DNA of 64,000 bases from Enhygromyxa salina (GTDB taxonomy: Bacteria > Myxococcota_A > Polyangia > Nannocystales > Nannocystaceae), in assembly GCF_002994635.1 (NCBI RefSeq), contig NZ_PVNL01000138.1, positions 124,001 to 188,000 on the forward strand, written 5' to 3'. Positions 15,609 to 24,431 of the stretch are shown here, piece by piece. How positions within the stretch are numbered: the stretch's first letter is position 1; each line of letters starts with the position of its first letter. Position numbers and translations under genes: made by a program. The notes under the pieces are model-generated. The model made no database searches. It saw only the letters and a list, made by a program, of their open reading frames with translations, and was not told where the DNA came from.

Positions 15609-18600
15609 GCGATCTCGTCGCGCAGCTGATGTCCGCGGGCCAGCTCGAGGCCAAGGGCGGGTTCACGATCGATCCCGAGAAGGCCCGCGAGAAGCTGCGC
15701 CAGTACCAGCTCGCCGATCCCCGCTGCTACGTGCTGCTGCTGGTCGAGGCCGCCAGCACCAGCGGCGCGAGCAAGCTCGAGTTCGAGATCGACAGCGATG
15801 ATCTGCACCTGCGCTTCGAGGGCGCGGTGTTCGGCCACGAGCAGCTCGAGAACATCTATGGCTCGCTGTTCGCCAGCGCCCAGGAGCGCGGCGAGTCTCC
15901 GCTGTCTGCCGAACTGGACAAAGACCTGGCCCGCCTGCGTGGGCTGCAGCAGCTGGCGTTCGCGCTCAACTCGGCGATGGCGCTCAACCCAAAATTCGCT
16001 CGGGTCGTGAGCGTGGCGGCCGACGGCACCGGGACCGCGCTCGAGCTGCGGCCCGACCAGCCCGACGAGGTCTCGCGGGTGACCGACCAGCCCCCGGGCA
16101 ACTGGATCCACGTCAAAGATCGGTTCAGGCCGGGGTTGATCGTGGAGTTCTTTCGCAGCCTCGGCGACACGCTGGCCGAGGTCACGCTGCTGCGCGAGCG
16201 CTGTCGCTGGTCGCGGATCCCCGTGTTCGTCAACGGCAAGCAGATCTCGGGCCCGATGGAGCTCGCGGGCGAGTCGTGGACACAGATCGACGTGGTCGAC
16301 GAAGGCGTCACGATCGGCCGCGCGGCGCTGGGGCTGCGGGCCAACCCCGAGCAGGCCGAGTTCGATGAGCCCGGCGCGTCGCTGGTGTCCAACGGCGTGT
16401 TCATGGAGCGCCGTACGATCAACTATCAGGCCGTCCCTGGCTTCGAGGCGATCGTCGACAGCCCGCGGTTTGGCAAGGACGTCTCGCAGACCAAGCTGCT
16501 CCACGACTCGGGCTACCTCGCGGTGATCGACGCGATCATCCACGCCCAGGACCAGATGATCTTGCGCCTCGCCGAGCGACGCGTGGCCGGGGCCGCGCCC
16601 GCGTGGGCCGACCAGACCTTGCGCACGTGGTTGGCCAAGCGAGCGCCAGACCAGCTCAGCCGCGCGCTCGCCAAGGATCCTGTGTTCGCCGCCGTCGCCG
16701 AGGTCGCGCTGTGGTCGGCCGTCGGCGGTCCACCGCTCAGTACCCGCGCGCTGATCGAGAGCAAGGAGCCGATCCGACACGCGCACGAGGACTTCCCGTT
16801 CGCGCCTCCCGACGTGCCCTTTGTTGTCTACGCGACCCCGGGACCCGACGAAGAGCTGCTCGAGCAGCTGTTTGGCGCACGCTTGCACGACCACACGAGC
16901 GCCCTGCGGCGCGAGGCGGCCCGGCAACAGCGGCGCCTGGTGTTCTTGACCCGGCGGCACGCGGCCGAGCTCGGCGAGGGCTACTACGTGATCCGCGAGC
17001 CGATCTCGCTCGACCGCCCGGGCGAGCACGAGGACGACTCGATCATCACGGTCCGCGGCGAGCTGGGCCTGCGCTCGCTCGGCCACCGCGACAGCTGGCT
17101 GCGCCTGATCAGCGAAGGTTGCCTGCTCGACGAGCGGGCCCTCGATGGCCCGATCCCCGGGCTGTGTGTGGTGGTCAGCGCCGAGTTCACGGCCAACGAC
17201 AGCTACGACGACGCCCGCCCAACCCCCGCGCTCGCGGCTGCGCTCGTCGCCGTGCTCGAGGCGCTCGGGCGTGGGCTCGCCAAGCTCGCCGAGGCCGGCA
17301 CCGTCACTGCAAAGCACGTAAACCTGCGCGCGCTGCTGCGGATCTATGTGCAGGAGGTCTGCCGCCGGGACTACGGGCTCTCGCTGTTGTCGGCGTTTGG
17401 GTTCAGTCGCAAGCAAGCGCAGCGCGAGCTCGAGCGTGGCGCGATCAAGCCGGTCTGGAACCTCGAGGCGGCGCGAGACGGGGCGACCGAAGCTCCGCAC
17501 CCGCTCGCCCGGGTGCCGCTCTACGACTGCGCATCGGGCCCGCCGCGGTCGCTGGCCGAGCTAGCGACCCACTGCGCGCAGGGTCAGCGGCTCGCGTGGC
17601 TCGAGGCGGCGCAGATCGAAGACGCGGGCCCGCTGCCGGAGCTCGGCGTCGAGGTGCTGGTGCTCGAGCGGGCCGATCGCGAGGCCATCCGCGAGCTGCT
17701 GGGCAAGGGCACGCTCGATCCCTTCGCCGAACGGCTCGCGTGGCTGCGCCGCCGGGCCGCGTTCCTCGACCGGCCCGAGCACCCACCCACGCTGTCGCGC
17801 GCCGCCCTGTGCAGCGCCGAGCTGCGCTCGCAAGCGCCCAAGTTCCGCGGCGAGCTGGGCCTGAGCGAGTTCGCGTTCACGGCCGCCAGCGAGGGGCGCA
17901 CGCCGGTCGACGTGTACTACTGCGAGCGAGCGCTGTGTCGCGTCGACATCGATCTACCGCTGCCGGGTCTCACCGTCTGGGTCGAGAGCGACGAGTTCGA
18001 GGTCACGCCAACCTTCGAGTCGCTCGCAAACTTCATGACGCTGCGGCCGACCTTGTTGCGTGGGATCGCGGGCCTGGTCGAGCGCGAGCTCGAGCGCGTC
18101 CGCACCAGCCCACACGCGCTGCTCCGCTGCGAGTGGTGGTGGCTGGCCATGATCCCCGGACTCGTGCTGGGGTCGGGTGGGCTCGCGCAGGCGTTCGTGT
18201 CGTTGCGTCACCAGCTCGGCGCCGCGAATGCGGTCGTCGAGCTCGGCGGCCTGCTCGAGCTGCTCGAGCAGTTTCCCGCGCGCGACATCGATCGGGCGCT
18301 CGGGACCCTGCGCGGCCGCGGGCAGCAGCCCAACGCCGAGGCCGTGCGCGAGCGGCTGGGCCGGGCGTCTCGGCGGCCAACCGAGGCGGAGATGGATCTG
18401 ACGGCGCTGCGCCGCGGGCTGCTCCCGATGTTCGTCGAGCTGCTCGAGCTGCGCTTGTTTCATCGGCTCGATCTCGGCGCCCGCGGCAAGCCAGGGCGAA
18501 GCCGGGTGGTCACCCTCGACGAGCTGTTCATCCGCGTCGGCGCCGGGCAGCCGATCAGCTTCGTCAGCGAGAGCTTCACGCTCGACTCGCGCCCCGACAC

Positions 18601-20665
18601 CGACCTCGAGATCCTGAGCCTCGACCCGATCGAGCACCGGGTGCTCACGGCGGTGTTTGGCGCCCAGGCGCTCGAGCAGGTCAGCGAGTGGCTGCTCGGC
18701 CGCGCTCGCTTCATTCGCCGCCGCAAGATCTCGGAGATCCGCGTCGCGCGGGGCTCGGCGTTGATCACGATCCGGGTCGACGAGCCCGGTGTCCGCGGCG
18801 AGCTCGGCATCGCAATTGAGCCCGCCAAGTCGATCGAGCGCAGCCGGATTCGCGTGTTCACCAAGGCCCGCGAGGTCACGGTGGTCGACTTCCCCGCGCG
18901 ACCGCTCGCGCTGGTGGGCGCGCTGGAGGTCGACGAGCTCACGCTCAACGATGCCCACGATGACGTCGCGGCCCCCGAGCGCGACCGCGTCCGTCAGTTC
19001 GTGCAAAACCAGGTCGACACCCTGCTGACCGAGCTCGCGGCTCGCTACGCAGACATGAGCGCCCACGACAAGCCGATCGCCGCCGGCCTGGTTCGTCACT
19101 TGCTCGACGAGTGGCCTCCCGGCGTCGGTGGCTACGACGCGCGGTCCAGCAAGCGCCGCGTGATGTTCAAGCGCCTCGCCGCGCTGCCCGTGTTCGCGGG
19201 CGCGCGCAAGCCCTGGTCGGCGGCCGAGCTGGCCGATGCTCGCCAGCGCGGCCCGATCCCGTACCTCGCGTACCGCCGGCCCAAGCTCGAGCTGCCCGAC
19301 GGACCTGTCGTGGTGCTCGACGCGGACGACGTCGAGAGCACGCTGCGCGCGTTGTTTGGCAGCCTAAAAAATCTCGAGGCCGAGCTCGCGCGGGCGCGGG
19401 CGCTCAGTCAGCGCAAGTCCGCCGCGGCACGCATGCCCAGCGAGCCGCCCCAACACCCGATGTCGCGGATCCCCGTCGACGCCGAGGGTCTCGAGGGCTG
19501 GCTGTGGCTGGCCCAGGGCGAGGCGCAGGTGTTGTTCGGCGAGCACGGCCGGGTCGTCGACAAGCACGTGGTCTCGGACGTGTGCTGGTGCGCTGGCATG
19601 ATCTGGGGCCCTGGGCTGTCGATCGCCGAAGACTGGAGCCGCGTCAGCCTCTCGCGTGGGCAGGCGCGACTGCTCGAGCGCCTCGCGTGTGATCTGTGGG
19701 GCCAGGCGATCGACGAGTTCGAGCGCCGCTGCGACGGCGAGGCGCCCCGCGGTCGCGAGCAACGACGGGCGTTCACCGAGCTCCGCGACGCGCTCCACGG
19801 CCTGTTCATGCGCCTGCACGAGCGTCGGGGCCACAGCCAGTCCAAGCGCGGTCGCAAGCGCAAGGGCAAGCGCAACCGCGACCGCGGCGACCAGTACCAG
19901 CAGCTGTACGCGCGAGTCAGCGCCGTGCCCGTGCTCAAGCTCAGCACCGGACGCTGGATCAGCGCCGACGTGGCTGCGCGCGAGCGGCCGATCGAGCTCG
20001 CGTCGCTGTCACTGTGGACGGGGCCCTCTGCCGAGGAGCTCGCCCACCAGCGCGCCGTGGCTCAGGCCGAGGCGGAGCGGGCCCGTGAGCAGGCCCGCGA
20101 GCGTGCGCGTGAGCGGCAGGTCGAGCAGACTCGCCGCCGCGCCGAAGCCGAGGCCGAAGCGCGCGCGCGAGAGACCGAGCGCCGCCGCGAGGCCGAGCGC
20201 GAGGCCAAAGCGGCCGTTGAGCGCGAGCAGGCCCGCGCGAAGCCAAAGCCGAGCAAGCCAAGCGAGCCCAGCGAGCCAAGCAAGCCAAGCAAGCCAAGCA
20301 AGCGGAAGAAGCCCAAGCAACCCCGGCCCGAGTTGCTGCTGCTCGAGGCCATGCGCGACGAGCTGCGCCTGGTCCGAGCGAGCAACGATGGGCTGGTCGC
20401 CAATCACGTGCTGGAGTCGCTGGTGCTCGGCGAGCCGCAGCCACGCGGGCCGCTGTTTGCCCATGCTGACGGCGTCACCAAGATCAACGTTGGCCACCCG
20501 CTGGTTTTGGCCGTCCTCGATGGCTACCTGCGGGACCAGACCCTGCTGACGCTGCTGGCTTCGTCGGCCTACACGTACCTGAACCTGGTCCACGAGGAGA
20601 TCGAGGACCGGCATGAGGATGAATTTCTGCGCCTCCACGCCGCCCACGCCGCGACCGGGGGCTAG
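15605..20665 (+). CDS. Giant partner of the HSP90-like ATPase, with repeated modules
   Basis: A 1,686-aa cytoplasmic protein translationally coupled (ATGA) to the HSP90-like gene. The first 330 residues look like a degenerate second GHKL/HSP90-like region (LVEAASTSGASKLEFEIDSD, later SNGVFMERRTINYQAV and a stretch like the partner's DDVIRDARF region) but lack clear N- and G-boxes. A module beginning RGELGL/I recurs three times, at about residues 482, 747 and 1062. Each is followed by a beta-rich segment and a helical end. Near 1415 is a Lys/Arg patch (KRGRKRKGKRNRDRG). Residues about 1478-1560 form a charged coiled coil, followed by a Ser-Lys-Pro repeat (KPSKPSEPSEPSKPSKPSK). The last 110 residues are a compact helical domain. 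No catalytic motif was recognised; it may be a scaffold or client-binding subunit. Confidence 0.75.
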   Translation: MSDLVAQLMSAGQLEAKGGFTIDPEKAREKLRQYQLADPRCYVLLLVEAASTSGASKLEFEIDSDDLHLRFEGAVFGHEQLENIYGSLFASAQERGESPLSAELDKDLARLRGLQQLAFALNSAMALNPKFARVVSVAADGTGTALELRPDQPDEVSRVTDQPPGNWIHVKDRFRPGLIVEFFRSLGDTLAEVTLLRERCRWSRIPVFVNGKQISGPMELAGESWTQIDVVDEGVTIGRAALGLRANPEQAEFDEPGASLVSNGVFMERRTINYQAVPGFEAIVDSPRFGKDVSQTKLLHDSGYLAVIDAIIHAQDQMILRLAERRVAGAAPAWADQTLRTWLAKRAPDQLSRALAKDPVFAAVAEVALWSAVGGPPLSTRALIESKEPIRHAHEDFPFAPPDVPFVVYATPGPDEELLEQLFGARLHDHTSALRREAARQQRRLVFLTRRHAAELGEGYYVIREPISLDRPGEHEDDSIITVRGELGLRSLGHRDSWLRLISEGCLLDERALDGPIPGLCVVVSAEFTANDSYDDARPTPALAAALVAVLEALGRGLAKLAEAGTVTAKHVNLRALLRIYVQEVCRRDYGLSLLSAFGFSRKQAQRELERGAIKPVWNLEAARDGATEAPHPLARVPLYDCASGPPRSLAELATHCAQGQRLAWLEAAQIEDAGPLPELGVEVLVLERADREAIRELLGKGTLDPFAERLAWLRRRAAFLDRPEHPPTLSRAALCSAELRSQAPKFRGELGLSEFAFTAASEGRTPVDVYYCERALCRVDIDLPLPGLTVWVESDEFEVTPTFESLANFMTLRPTLLRGIAGLVERELERVRTSPHALLRCEWWWLAMIPGLVLGSGGLAQAFVSLRHQLGAANAVVELGGLLELLEQFPARDIDRALGTLRGRGQQPNAEAVRERLGRASRRPTEAEMDLTALRRGLLPMFVELLELRLFHRLDLGARGKPGRSRVVTLDELFIRVGAGQPISFVSESFTLDSRPDTDLEILSLDPIEHRVLTAVFGAQALEQVSEWLLGRARFIRRRKISEIRVARGSALITIRVDEPGVRGELGIAIEPAKSIERSRIRVFTKAREVTVVDFPARPLALVGALEVDELTLNDAHDDVAAPERDRVRQFVQNQVDTLLTELAARYADMSAHDKPIAAGLVRHLLDEWPPGVGGYDARSSKRRVMFKRLAALPVFAGARKPWSAAELADARQRGPIPYLAYRRPKLELPDGPVVVLDADDVESTLRALFGSLKNLEAELARARALSQRKSAAARMPSEPPQHPMSRIPVDAEGLEGWLWLAQGEAQVLFGEHGRVVDKHVVSDVCWCAGMIWGPGLSIAEDWSRVSLSRGQARLLERLACDLWGQAIDEFERRCDGEAPRGREQRRAFTELRDALHGLFMRLHERRGHSQSKRGRKRKGKRNRDRGDQYQQLYARVSAVPVLKLSTGRWISADVAARERPIELASLSLWTGPSAEELAHQRAVAQAEAERAREQARERARERQVEQTRRRAEAEAEARARETERRREAEREAKAAVEREQARAKPKPSKPSEPSEPSKPSKPSKRKKPKQPRPELLLLEAMRDELRLVRASNDGLVANHVLESLVLGEPQPRGPLFAHADGVTKINVGHPLVLAVLDGYLRDQTLLTLLASSAYTYLNLVHEEIEDRHEDEFLRLHAAHAATGG

Positions 20666-20762
20666 CTTTGCCGCGAGCTAGAATGCCAGATCCAACGCAA
20701 GCTCCCCGACACCGCAGCCCCCAGAAAACGCCCTCGATCACGAGCAGGCGCATCAGCGGCTC

Positions 20763-21305
20763 CTACAGCTTGGCCGCGGCGTCGAGCACCTCGCGGGCGT
20801 GCACGCCCGGATCGACCCCCGGGTAGACCGCGACGATCTTCGCGTTGCGATCGAGCAAGAAGCTCACGCGCTCGGCATAGCCCCCGCGCAGCTTCACCCC
20901 AAACCCGGTCGCCCAGGTCTTGTCGGTGTCGGCGATCAGCGGAAACGGGATCGCGTGCTCCTCTGCGAATTCGATGTGTGACGCGTTGTCCTGGGTCGAG
21001 ACCCCAATGACCATCACGCCGGCGGCTTCGTACTCGGTCCAGATATCACGAAACGCACACGCCTCTTTTGTGCAACCCGGGGTGTTGTCGGCAGGATAAA
21101 AATACACGACGGCGGGCTTGCCGAGGCTGCCCAACTCGAGCGTGGTGCCGTCGTGAGCGGTGGCCTCGAGCGCCGGCGCCTGGGCCCCGACCGCGAGCAG
21201 ACCCGTGCCGCCATCGGGCCGCTCGGTCTCGCCACACGCGGTGCCAACGATCGGCGCGGCCAGGCAGAGCAGCAGGAGGGCGAGGGGCGTCGCTAGGTTG
21301 CGCAT
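20763..21305 (-). CDS. Lipoprotein peroxiredoxin, BCP/PrxQ type
   Basis: A 180-aa thiol peroxidase. The signal peptide ends in the lipobox VGTAC (C24), which places it outside the inner membrane, unlike ordinary cytoplasmic BCP. The peroxidatic Cys is C78 and the resolving Cys C83 in TPGCTKEACAF, the five-residue spacing of PrxQ. The fold motifs VVYFYPADNTPGCT and GVSTQDNASHIEFAEEH are present. It needs a periplasmic thiol reductant, not visible here. It is close to the katA/oxyR locus, but no OxyR box was seen upstream. Confidence 0.88.
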   Translation of the reverse strand: MRNLATPLALLLLCLAAPIVGTACGETERPDGGTGLLAVGAQAPALEATAHDGTTLELGSLGKPAVVYFYPADNTPGCTKEACAFRDIWTEYEAAGVMVIGVSTQDNASHIEFAEEHAIPFPLIADTDKTWATGFGVKLRGGYAERVSFLLDRNAKIVAVYPGVDPGVHAREVLDAAAKL

Positions 21306-21504
21306 CGGCGCTTATATGGACGATGCGCAGCCACCCCGCAAGTCAGTTCACTTCGAGCCGCAGTTCTCGAGGGCGGCGATGCCCTTCGCGTCGCGCGAGC
21401 ATACGAACTCGAGCCGGCACACGACCTGACCTGGCAGATGGGGAGTCGCGCCATGTACCGCTTTCGTTCGTTGTGCCCGGTCGGGATGTATGCAATTTTT
21501 CCGC

Positions 21505-22536
<1,032 letters not shown>

Positions 22537-22540
22537 TTTG

Positions 22541-22570
22541 GAAGGGGCGGACGCGGCCGTCCGCCCCTTC
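22541..22570 (+). terminator. Strong terminator hairpin after the GDG lipoprotein
   Basis: Perfect 13-bp arms (22541-22553 and 22558-22570) around a 4-base loop, beginning 5 bp after the stop codon at 22536. The stem is GC-rich with A/T at its base (GAAGGGG / CCCCTTC). There is no long T-run. It also lies downstream of the convergent terpene synthase gene. Confidence 0.7.
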
Positions 22571-22650
22571 AACGCACGTGGCGTCGGCCACCCGCGGGCT
22601 CAGGCGGTCCTCGATCTGGGCGTTCGTCCGCCAGCGCTCGGGCCGACGCG

Positions 22651-23718
22651 TCAGGCCGGGATCGCGGCCGCGAGGTTGTGCGCGTAGCGCTGGGTCCGGG
22701 CCTGGTGATACCAGTCGAAATTCCCGCGCATCCAGTCTTCCATGATCTTGATGTACCCGAGCGTGGCCTCGTCGATCTCGACGCCCGACTGATCGAGGTA
22801 GGCCTTGGCCTCGAAGTACTCCTCGACCACGCGATCGTTGGTCGTCATGGCCGCTTCCATGGCGGTGCGCAGGTCCATTCCGTAGGCGTCGCGGTAGACC
22901 GTCACGAGGTTGCTGAGCTCACCCGCGGACGACTCCTTCGCGTACGAGAACAGGTCGTTGACGTAGGACACGCACAGGTTGGTGGCCGACATCATGGTCT
23001 GAAACGCCGGCTCCTCGCGGACCTCGTCGGAGACATCGAAGCCCTCGACGATCGCCCCGATGTCGAGGGTTGGGTACACGGCGCTGCAGCGCAGCCGCAC
23101 GATCGTGTAGTCCGCGACGTGGGTCATGCGCTGGGTTCGCTTGCGCGACTCCATGACGCAGCCTTCAAAGTAGCTGCGCATGCCCGCGACGTAGTGGCGC
23201 AGCCCCGCGCGGTTGGTGTAGCGAAGCAGCCGCTTGGCGACATTGGCGTACGCGTCGCCGACCGCGATGATCCGCGCGCGGGCCGGGACGTCGTCGCGCA
23301 GCAGCGGACGCACCTCGTCGGCGACGGCCGCCGAGAGGTAGGCGGTCACGTGGGTCGCGAGCTCTTCGCTGCTGCCGATCTCCGAGCGCGCGTCGTCGAG
23401 CATGTCGTCGAACACGAAGATCGCCGTGTAGCAGTTGGTGATCAGCTGCAGGGCCTCGAGCGAGCAGTCGCGGTGACACAGGGCCGCGAGCTGCTCGAAC
23501 CCGCACCGATACAGGGCGTCCCCGAGCGCGTGGTCGTCCTCGGGGACCAGACCAATCTCGATCGCCCACGCGAGATTTTGATCTCGCACAGAGTCGACGT
23601 GAACGTTGATGCCAGAGCGGAACGGAAGCCGAAGGCTCCCCCCGATCGAGCCCCAGGGTCCTGGGACGTCGATACGAATGCGCCGCTCACTCGTGCTGAT
23701 GATCTTGGCCTTATCCAT
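22651..23718 (-). CDS. Class I terpene synthase
   Basis: A 355-aa bacterial-type terpene cyclase. The metal-binding Asp-rich motif is FVFDDMLDDARSE (DDxxDD). The second metal motif (NSE/DTE) is VNDLFSYAKES, matching NDxxSxxKE. Downstream lies the RY-like end region of the fold. These bind three magnesium ions and the diphosphate of a prenyl substrate. The product cannot be told from sequence. It is a single-domain enzyme, so not the two-domain geosmin synthase. A GGGAAG Shine-Dalgarno stretch precedes ATG 23718. Two inverted repeats lie upstream, suggesting regulation. No prenyltransferase or P450 is next to it. Confidence 0.9.
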   Translation of the reverse strand: MDKAKIISTSERRIRIDVPGPWGSIGGSLRLPFRSGINVHVDSVRDQNLAWAIEIGLVPEDDHALGDALYRCGFEQLAALCHRDCSLEALQLITNCYTAIFVFDDMLDDARSEIGSSEELATHVTAYLSAAVADEVRPLLRDDVPARARIIAVGDAYANVAKRLLRYTNRAGLRHYVAGMRSYFEGCVMESRKRTQRMTHVADYTIVRLRCSAVYPTLDIGAIVEGFDVSDEVREEPAFQTMMSATNLCVSYVNDLFSYAKESSAGELSNLVTVYRDAYGMDLRTAMEAAMTTNDRVVEEYFEAKAYLDQSGVEIDEATLGYIKIMEDWMRGNFDWYHQARTQRYAHNLAAAIPA

Positions 23719-23731
23719 GGCTCTTCCCTTT

Positions 23732-23775
23732 CTGTCCGATCCTTGGACAGGGAGTTATGTGCTACCTGTGTAGCA
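23732..23775. promoter_or_regulatory. Two adjacent inverted repeats upstream of the terpene synthase
   Basis: The first is CTGTCC-7-GGACAG (23732-23750), starting 14 bp before the start codon. The second is TGCTAC-4-GTAGCA (23760-23775). Both are perfect with 6-bp arms. Their size and position suit operators for a dimeric repressor, or leader hairpins. The cognate regulator is unknown. Confidence 0.5.
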
Positions 23776-23972
23776 AGGTAGGCAGGCCTGCGTCAACAAA
23801 AATCCACTGAGACGGTAATAATTCCACATCTGGCCGGATCCGCAGGCGTGCGGGGTTCGGCACAACCTGCCAAAACCGCCGCTATCACTAGCCACGTGCC
23901 CATCTGGGCGGGTTCATGCGGCTGGTGTTCGCTCCGGTTCACCCATAGACTCGGCTGGTTTCGCGCGCCACC

Positions 23973-24431
23973 ATGGTCGAGCCGAAGTTCAGGGTACCGC
24001 CCGCAGGCGGCTACTGGCCCCATACCTGGGTGGTGGTGGGTGATGTCATCATCTCGCTGACGCAGGAGGGCCAGGTCCAGGACGACCTCTGGGATCTCTT
24101 CATCCAGGACATCGAGAAGCGGTCGACCGAGCGCATGCTGGGGATCGGCATCGGGGCGATCAACATCAACAGCCGTCAGCGCCGCAAGCTGGTGCAAGCC
24201 ATGCACGACAAGCGGGTGGCCGCGGTGCTCGGCAGCAGCGTCGCCCGGGGGATCGCCACGGCGCTCGGGTGGATGGGGCTGAAGATCCGCGGGTTCGGCT
24301 GGGACGACATGCCGGGCGCGTTCGAGTACCTGGGGTCCGAGCAGGTCGTCATCGACGACGCTGTCGAGGTTGTCACCCAGCTGCTCGCGCGGGCTGGGGC
24401 GCCGACGATCGAAGAGCTGGCTGCTAGCTGA
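23973..24431 (+). CDS. Small STAS/SpoIIAA-like protein
   Basis: A 152-aa soluble protein starting at ATG 23973. Alternating beta/alpha pattern (WVVVGDVIISL, then a helix, then KRVAAVLGSSVARGIATALG and FEYLGSEQVVIDDAVEVV) resembles the STAS/SpoIIAA-like fold of myxobacterial regulatory proteins, but no phosphorylatable Ser motif is clear. It overlaps the 3' end of the convergent pyruvate carboxylase gene by 8 bp. Function unknown. A frame on the other strand (23793-24206) looks like its shadow. Confidence 0.65.
   Translation: MVEPKFRVPPAGGYWPHTWVVVGDVIISLTQEGQVQDDLWDLFIQDIEKRSTERMLGIGIGAININSRQRRKLVQAMHDKRVAAVLGSSVARGIATALGWMGLKIRGFGWDDMPGAFEYLGSEQVVIDDAVEVVTQLLARAGAPTIEELAAS

Noticed and set aside
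15302..17500. A 732-codon minus-strand frame
   Set aside because: Antisense to the HSP90-like pair, low complexity, no motifs.
22651..23718. Geosmin synthase
   Set aside because: Single terpene-cyclase domain of 355 aa; geosmin synthase has two domains and about 720 aa.
23793..24206. A minus-strand frame opposite the STAS-like gene
   Set aside because: The plus-strand frame has the better fold pattern and a normal ATG start; this one has no motif.
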